Shown here: in pieces, positions 15,446-17,959 of the stretch | How positions within the stretch are numbered: the stretch's first letter is position 1 | How the letters are laid out: the number at the start of each line of letters is the position of its first letter | Assembly: GCA_900553595.1 (NCBI GenBank) | Contig: USEC01000037.1 | Span: forward strand, 1 to 17,959 | Source: an uncultured Prevotella sp. | GTDB taxonomy: Bacteria > Bacteroidota > Bacteroidia > Bacteroidales > Bacteroidaceae | Length of the DNA: 17,959 bases | Direction of reading: 5' to 3' | Translations under genes and position numbers: made by a program | Notes under the pieces: model-generated | Told to the model about the DNA's origin: nothing | What the model saw: only the letters and a program-made list of their open reading frames with translations | Database searches by the model: none

Positions 15446-15925
15446 TCACTGTAATGAAGAATCGACGAACGACAATGGCAGCAGATCCTTTGCGCTGTGT
15501 ATCCTGTAAACACACGATTTGCCATAAAGGAGTATCTCCATCGGCTTTCCATACCTGTCCTCCACCCCGACGATTACCTGGCGACATGCCCCGCAAGGAG
15601 TTATCGGAAGTTCAAGCAACCCGCTTTCATTGCGTGCGGCTATGGCAAGCATTTTCACCGGCTGGGCAGGATGTTGCGCCTGCGCCGAGAACAGCGCCGT
15701 GCGTTCCGCGCACAACCCTGACGGGTAGGCAGCATTCTCTTGATTGGCACCTGTCACTATCTCGCCATTATCCAAAGCCACGGCAGCACCTACACGAAAG
15801 TTGCTGTATGGCGCATACGAATTGTATGTCGCCTTGACTGCCGACTCGACGAGACGCCTTTCATCGGGCGACAACTCATCAAAGTCCAACTGGTCGAACA
15901 CGAAATTAGCCTGTAACTGTTTCAT
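15446..15925 (-). CDS. cdd: Cytidine deaminase
   Basis: Zinc enzyme of pyrimidine salvage that converts cytidine and deoxycytidine to uridine and deoxyuridine in the cytoplasm. The 159-aa protein is close to the homotetrameric type in length, slightly longer at both ends. It has YAPYSNFRVGAA (substrate-binding region), the NQENAAYPSGLCAERTA motif (C72 zinc ligand, E74 proton shuttle) and PCGACRQ (C111 and C114 zinc ligands). All catalytic residues are intact. Its ATG overlaps the TGA of the upstream lipoprotein gene as ATGA, so translation is probably coupled. A hairpin terminator follows. Confidence 0.96.
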   Translation of the reverse strand: MKQLQANFVFDQLDFDELSPDERRLVESAVKATYNSYAPYSNFRVGAAVALDNGEIVTGANQENAAYPSGLCAERTALFSAQAQHPAQPVKMLAIAARNESGLLELPITPCGACRQVIVGVEDRYGKPMEILLYGKSCVYRIHSAKDLLPLSFVDSSLQ

Positions 15926-17385
15926 TCTTCTTTTGGTTTTTCTTCTTCACGATACTCATACGCACCTATATCCGGTTTCCCGTCACGCAGGAATCCCTCG
16001 CGGTCGGCAGGTGCGGAAGTCGCGGGGTCGGCCTTATCTACGGCAGCCGAAGTGGATTGCAGATGGAAGTCATAGCGCAACTTCTCCGTATCTATCTTCA
16101 CAAAATTCTTTGTTCCTGCCGCAGTGGTATCTTCCGGATTTTCAAACACAACGGAAACGAAATGCACACTATCGTCCGTCTCAACCGGAGGTGTGCGAAT
16201 TATGCAATGATTAAAGTCGAAATTAAATTCATTAGTATTGTCATCCGACGGTTTCTCACCCGTCAGTTCGTCCGCCGAATAGCCCGTCACCAGCGTGTTG
16301 GTGCATACAAACGACTTCAGAGGATGGTCGATTCCCGAAAAACGCAACGCACTGCCACGGCTCGAATCAAACGGATAGAACTGCGCCAATGTGCAATTGT
16401 TCACACGGACATCCCCACCATCCACATGCAGACAACTGCCAAGCGAGTTGGACAACTGGCAGTTTGCGATGTTCACCTTCGAGTTCTCAACGTAAAGAGC
16501 CGTCCCCTGACAGTTGTGTATTGTGGTGTTCGATATATCAAGCTTCTCTCGCGACACATCGGAAGAATCCACACGCAACCCGTCAAAAGAACCATGAAGG
16601 TCGGTGAAACTGACAACATTGCCGTACGAACCCTCCTTGATTCGCACCCCCTGCCACTGTCCGCTCACATAATCGTAAGGCAGATAGTCGAACATGTTGT
16701 CGAGACGGTCGCCACGCAGGACGATGCCCTTTTCGGCAGTACCCTTGCAAAGCAGGCGGCCTTCAACGTCAATGCCCGCATCAGCATGGAAATACATGGT
16801 CGTACCGGGGGGTATTGTCAATGTGGCATCCTTGCCGACCACCATCTTTCCATACACCACTATCGGCTGCCCGGACGCTATCGTCGTGTCACTTGAAACG
16901 ACAAGATTCTTCAAAAAGACAGCATCCCACGAGAAGGCATCAAGATTCACCTTCTGCTGCACACCGCTTTCAAGCACGAAAACGATATTGTCCGTGATAT
17001 GCTTTGGCTCCGTCCGGTTGCCTTTGGGCGAAGTTATTTTCACGAAAACCCTTGCGCTGTCGCCCTTTCTCACCTCTATATTGCCAACCTGATAGCCATT
17101 GGACGGCCCCAGGGAAGCCGCCGACACATTTACACGGAACCCCGACTGGTTGCCGTTCTCAAGCCGCACGTTGGTACAACGTATGCTCCGTCCTGAATTG
17201 TTATGTATCCAGAACGAGCGGGTGGACGATGTAACGGTCGAGAACACAGTGTCAAGCCGGACGGTATCCATAGAAAACGTAAGCAAATCCGATGTGGACG
17301 TACTAAAATCGTCATCATCAGTGCATGAGCAAAACACATTGAACACACCGACAATGAGCAATAAGTATATAAATATTGATTTCAT
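15922..17385 (-). CDS. Surface lipoprotein with right-handed beta-helix repeats
   Basis: I recognise the class but no named gene. From the ATG at 17385 the product is 487 aa; an earlier in-frame start at 17412 only lengthens the signal sequence. A hydrophobic stretch ends in FCSC, with C21 as probable lipidated residue, followed by TDDDD. Acidic residues right after the cysteine are the known Bacteroidota signal for export to the outer leaflet of the outer membrane. Residues about 45-140 look like a beta-sandwich; residues about 150-370 hold beta-helix-type repeats (V.G.L.CKGTAEKGIVLRG, ISNTTIHNCQGTALYV, VNNCTLAQF). The end, GFLRDGKPDIGAYEY, is typical of such proteins, which often bind polysaccharide or act as lyases. 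No catalytic residues can be named. It overlaps cdd by four bases. Confidence 0.85.
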   Translation of the reverse strand: MKSIFIYLLLIVGVFNVFCSCTDDDDFSTSTSDLLTFSMDTVRLDTVFSTVTSSTRSFWIHNNSGRSIRCTNVRLENGNQSGFRVNVSAASLGPSNGYQVGNIEVRKGDSARVFVKITSPKGNRTEPKHITDNIVFVLESGVQQKVNLDAFSWDAVFLKNLVVSSDTTIASGQPIVVYGKMVVGKDATLTIPPGTTMYFHADAGIDVEGRLLCKGTAEKGIVLRGDRLDNMFDYLPYDYVSGQWQGVRIKEGSYGNVVSFTDLHGSFDGLRVDSSDVSREKLDISNTTIHNCQGTALYVENSKVNIANCQLSNSLGSCLHVDGGDVRVNNCTLAQFYPFDSSRGSALRFSGIDHPLKSFVCTNTLVTGYSADELTGEKPSDDNTNEFNFDFNHCIIRTPPVETDDSVHFVSVVFENPEDTTAAGTKNFVKIDTEKLRYDFHLQSTSAAVDKADPATSAPADREGFLRDGKPDIGAYEYREEEKPKEE

Positions 17386-17829
17386 CAATAAAACAACGCA
17401 CAAATTCAACATTTATTGCCCAAACGCCCCTAATATCTTCAAAACACGCCAAAAACAACGGTACAGACAAGGGATGACCGACAAAAACAGAACCGCACGA
17501 ATCCCGTCGAAATCCGTTCAAAAACACGAGTCGGCAAGGACGGTTTTCAAACAAGGCTTCTTTGCATTCAAAAGAAGGCTTCTTTGCACTCCAAACAAGA
17601 CTTCTTTGCAGACAAAAGAAGCCTTGTTTGAAAAGCATACGAATACAGCCTTGAATCCGACCGGTCCGCCGCCACGAAACATGAGGTACGCGCACCATCC
17701 CACTTGCACTTACACCCATCCTCCGGCAACAAGCAGAAAAAAAACTTGCGCAATGTAATAATATAATAAGGTGAGAATAGGAGGTATCAAAAAAAAATGC
17801 AGAAAAACTGATAAAAACCAACAAAAAAA
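17386..17829. other. Intergenic region without a gene
   Basis: About 440 bases separate the leftward lipoprotein gene from the tRNA-Lys promoter. It contains repeat array 2; otherwise I see no supported gene. Open frames that cross it in several directions are driven by the A/T-rich repeat and have no recognisable start region or family. No clear -7 element for the lipoprotein gene is visible. Confidence 0.6.
17541..17637. repeat. Array 2: four 22-bp near-palindromic units
   Basis: Units start at 17549, 17571, 17593 and 17615, again exactly 22 bp apart. All fit AAASAAGNCTTSTTT plus a 7-bp spacer; the first three spacers begin GCA. Units 1 and 4 are perfect inverted copies, and with flanking TTTTC/GAAAA make a 20-bp inverted repeat (17544-17563 with 17615-17634). 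Unit 1 is identical to unit 4 of the array at 6138-6234, and unit 4 to its unit 3. It lies between divergent transcription units. Confidence 0.88.
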
Positions 17830-17861
17830 TTTGGTGGTTACCTCAAAAAGTAATACCTTTG
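17830..17861 (+). promoter_or_regulatory. Promoter of tRNA-Lys, full Bacteroidota consensus
   Basis: TTTG (17830-17833) and TACCTTTG (17854-17861) are separated by 20 bases, matching TTTG-N19/20-TAnnTTTG. Transcription would begin near 17868, about 38 bases before the mature tRNA 5' end. Confidence 0.85.
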
Positions 17862-17905
17862 CACTCGCAATTCGGAAACGAGTTAATTACTGTAAAAGCT
17901 TGTAT

Positions 17906-17959
17906 GCACCCTTAGCTCAGTTGGTAGAGCAACTGACTCTTAATCAGTGGGTCTAGGGT
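17906..17959 (+). tRNA. tRNA-Lys (anticodon CTT), cut by window end
   Basis: The first 54 bases of a tRNA are present: acceptor GCACCCT, D arm GCTC-AGTTGGTA-GAGC, anticodon stem ACTGA/TCAGT around loop CTCTTAA, and the start of the T stem (TAGGGT). Anticodon CTT reads AAG, so lysine. The T loop and 3' acceptor strand lie beyond the window. Confidence 0.92.

Noticed and set aside
17318..17824. Open frame of 168 codons across the second repeat array
   Set aside because: It overlaps the start of the lipoprotein gene on the same strand in another frame, and its repeated peptide comes from the 22-bp units, whose pitch shifts frame each time. No family resemblance or start signal is seen.

Overview
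The window is a 17,959-base stretch of chromosome from a member of the Bacteroidales, probably Prevotella-like. Four things point there. Most promoters carry the Bacteroidota -7 element TAnnTTTG, and one has the full TTTG-N20-TAnnTTTG form. Ribosomal protein S16 has a long Ala/Lys/Glu-rich tail. Surface proteins of typical Bacteroidota classes are present: a TonB-dependent receptor, a FadL-like porin and a lipoprotein with Cys-Thr-Asp4. Finally, a methylmalonyl-CoA decarboxylase/acyl-CoA carboxylase-type gene set includes a tiny epsilon-like gene. The genus is inferred. The window is mostly core chromosome; no phage, transposase or CRISPR array is visible.

Left end (1-3550): a leftward tRNA-Arg(TCT) with its terminator, then a rightward pair encoding a secreted aromatic- and glycine-rich protein of unknown function and a FadL/OmpP1-type outer-membrane protein. 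The pair ends in a strong 19-bp hairpin terminator, which also faces the end of a leftward TonB-dependent receptor (3558-5960). The receptor's control region holds a perfect 8+8 palindrome at the expected -33 position, a candidate operator.

Middle (6138-11037): a four-unit repeat array, then rightward pyk (pyruvate kinase), fabD (malonyl-CoA:ACP transacylase) and a 711-residue frame. That frame joins a complete intracellular GH13 amylase-type enzyme to a complete AlaX-type alanyl-tRNA editing domain. The fusion can be explained by loss of one stop codon and is the oddest coding feature here.

Right part (11119-17385, all leftward): mltG, rpsP, a three-gene operon (mmdA-like carboxyltransferase, 55-aa epsilon-like subunit, biotin carrier), and a two-gene unit in which a beta-helix surface lipoprotein gene overlaps cdd (cytidine deaminase) by ATGA. 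A second four-unit repeat array follows, and then a rightward tRNA-Lys(CTT) cut off by the window end, with the best promoter in the window.

The most interesting non-coding structure is the pair of arrays at 6138-6234 and 17541-17637. Each has four near-palindromic 15-mers (AAASAAGNCTTSTTT) at an exact 22-bp pitch with inverted outer edges. Both lie between divergently transcribed units, not at gene ends.
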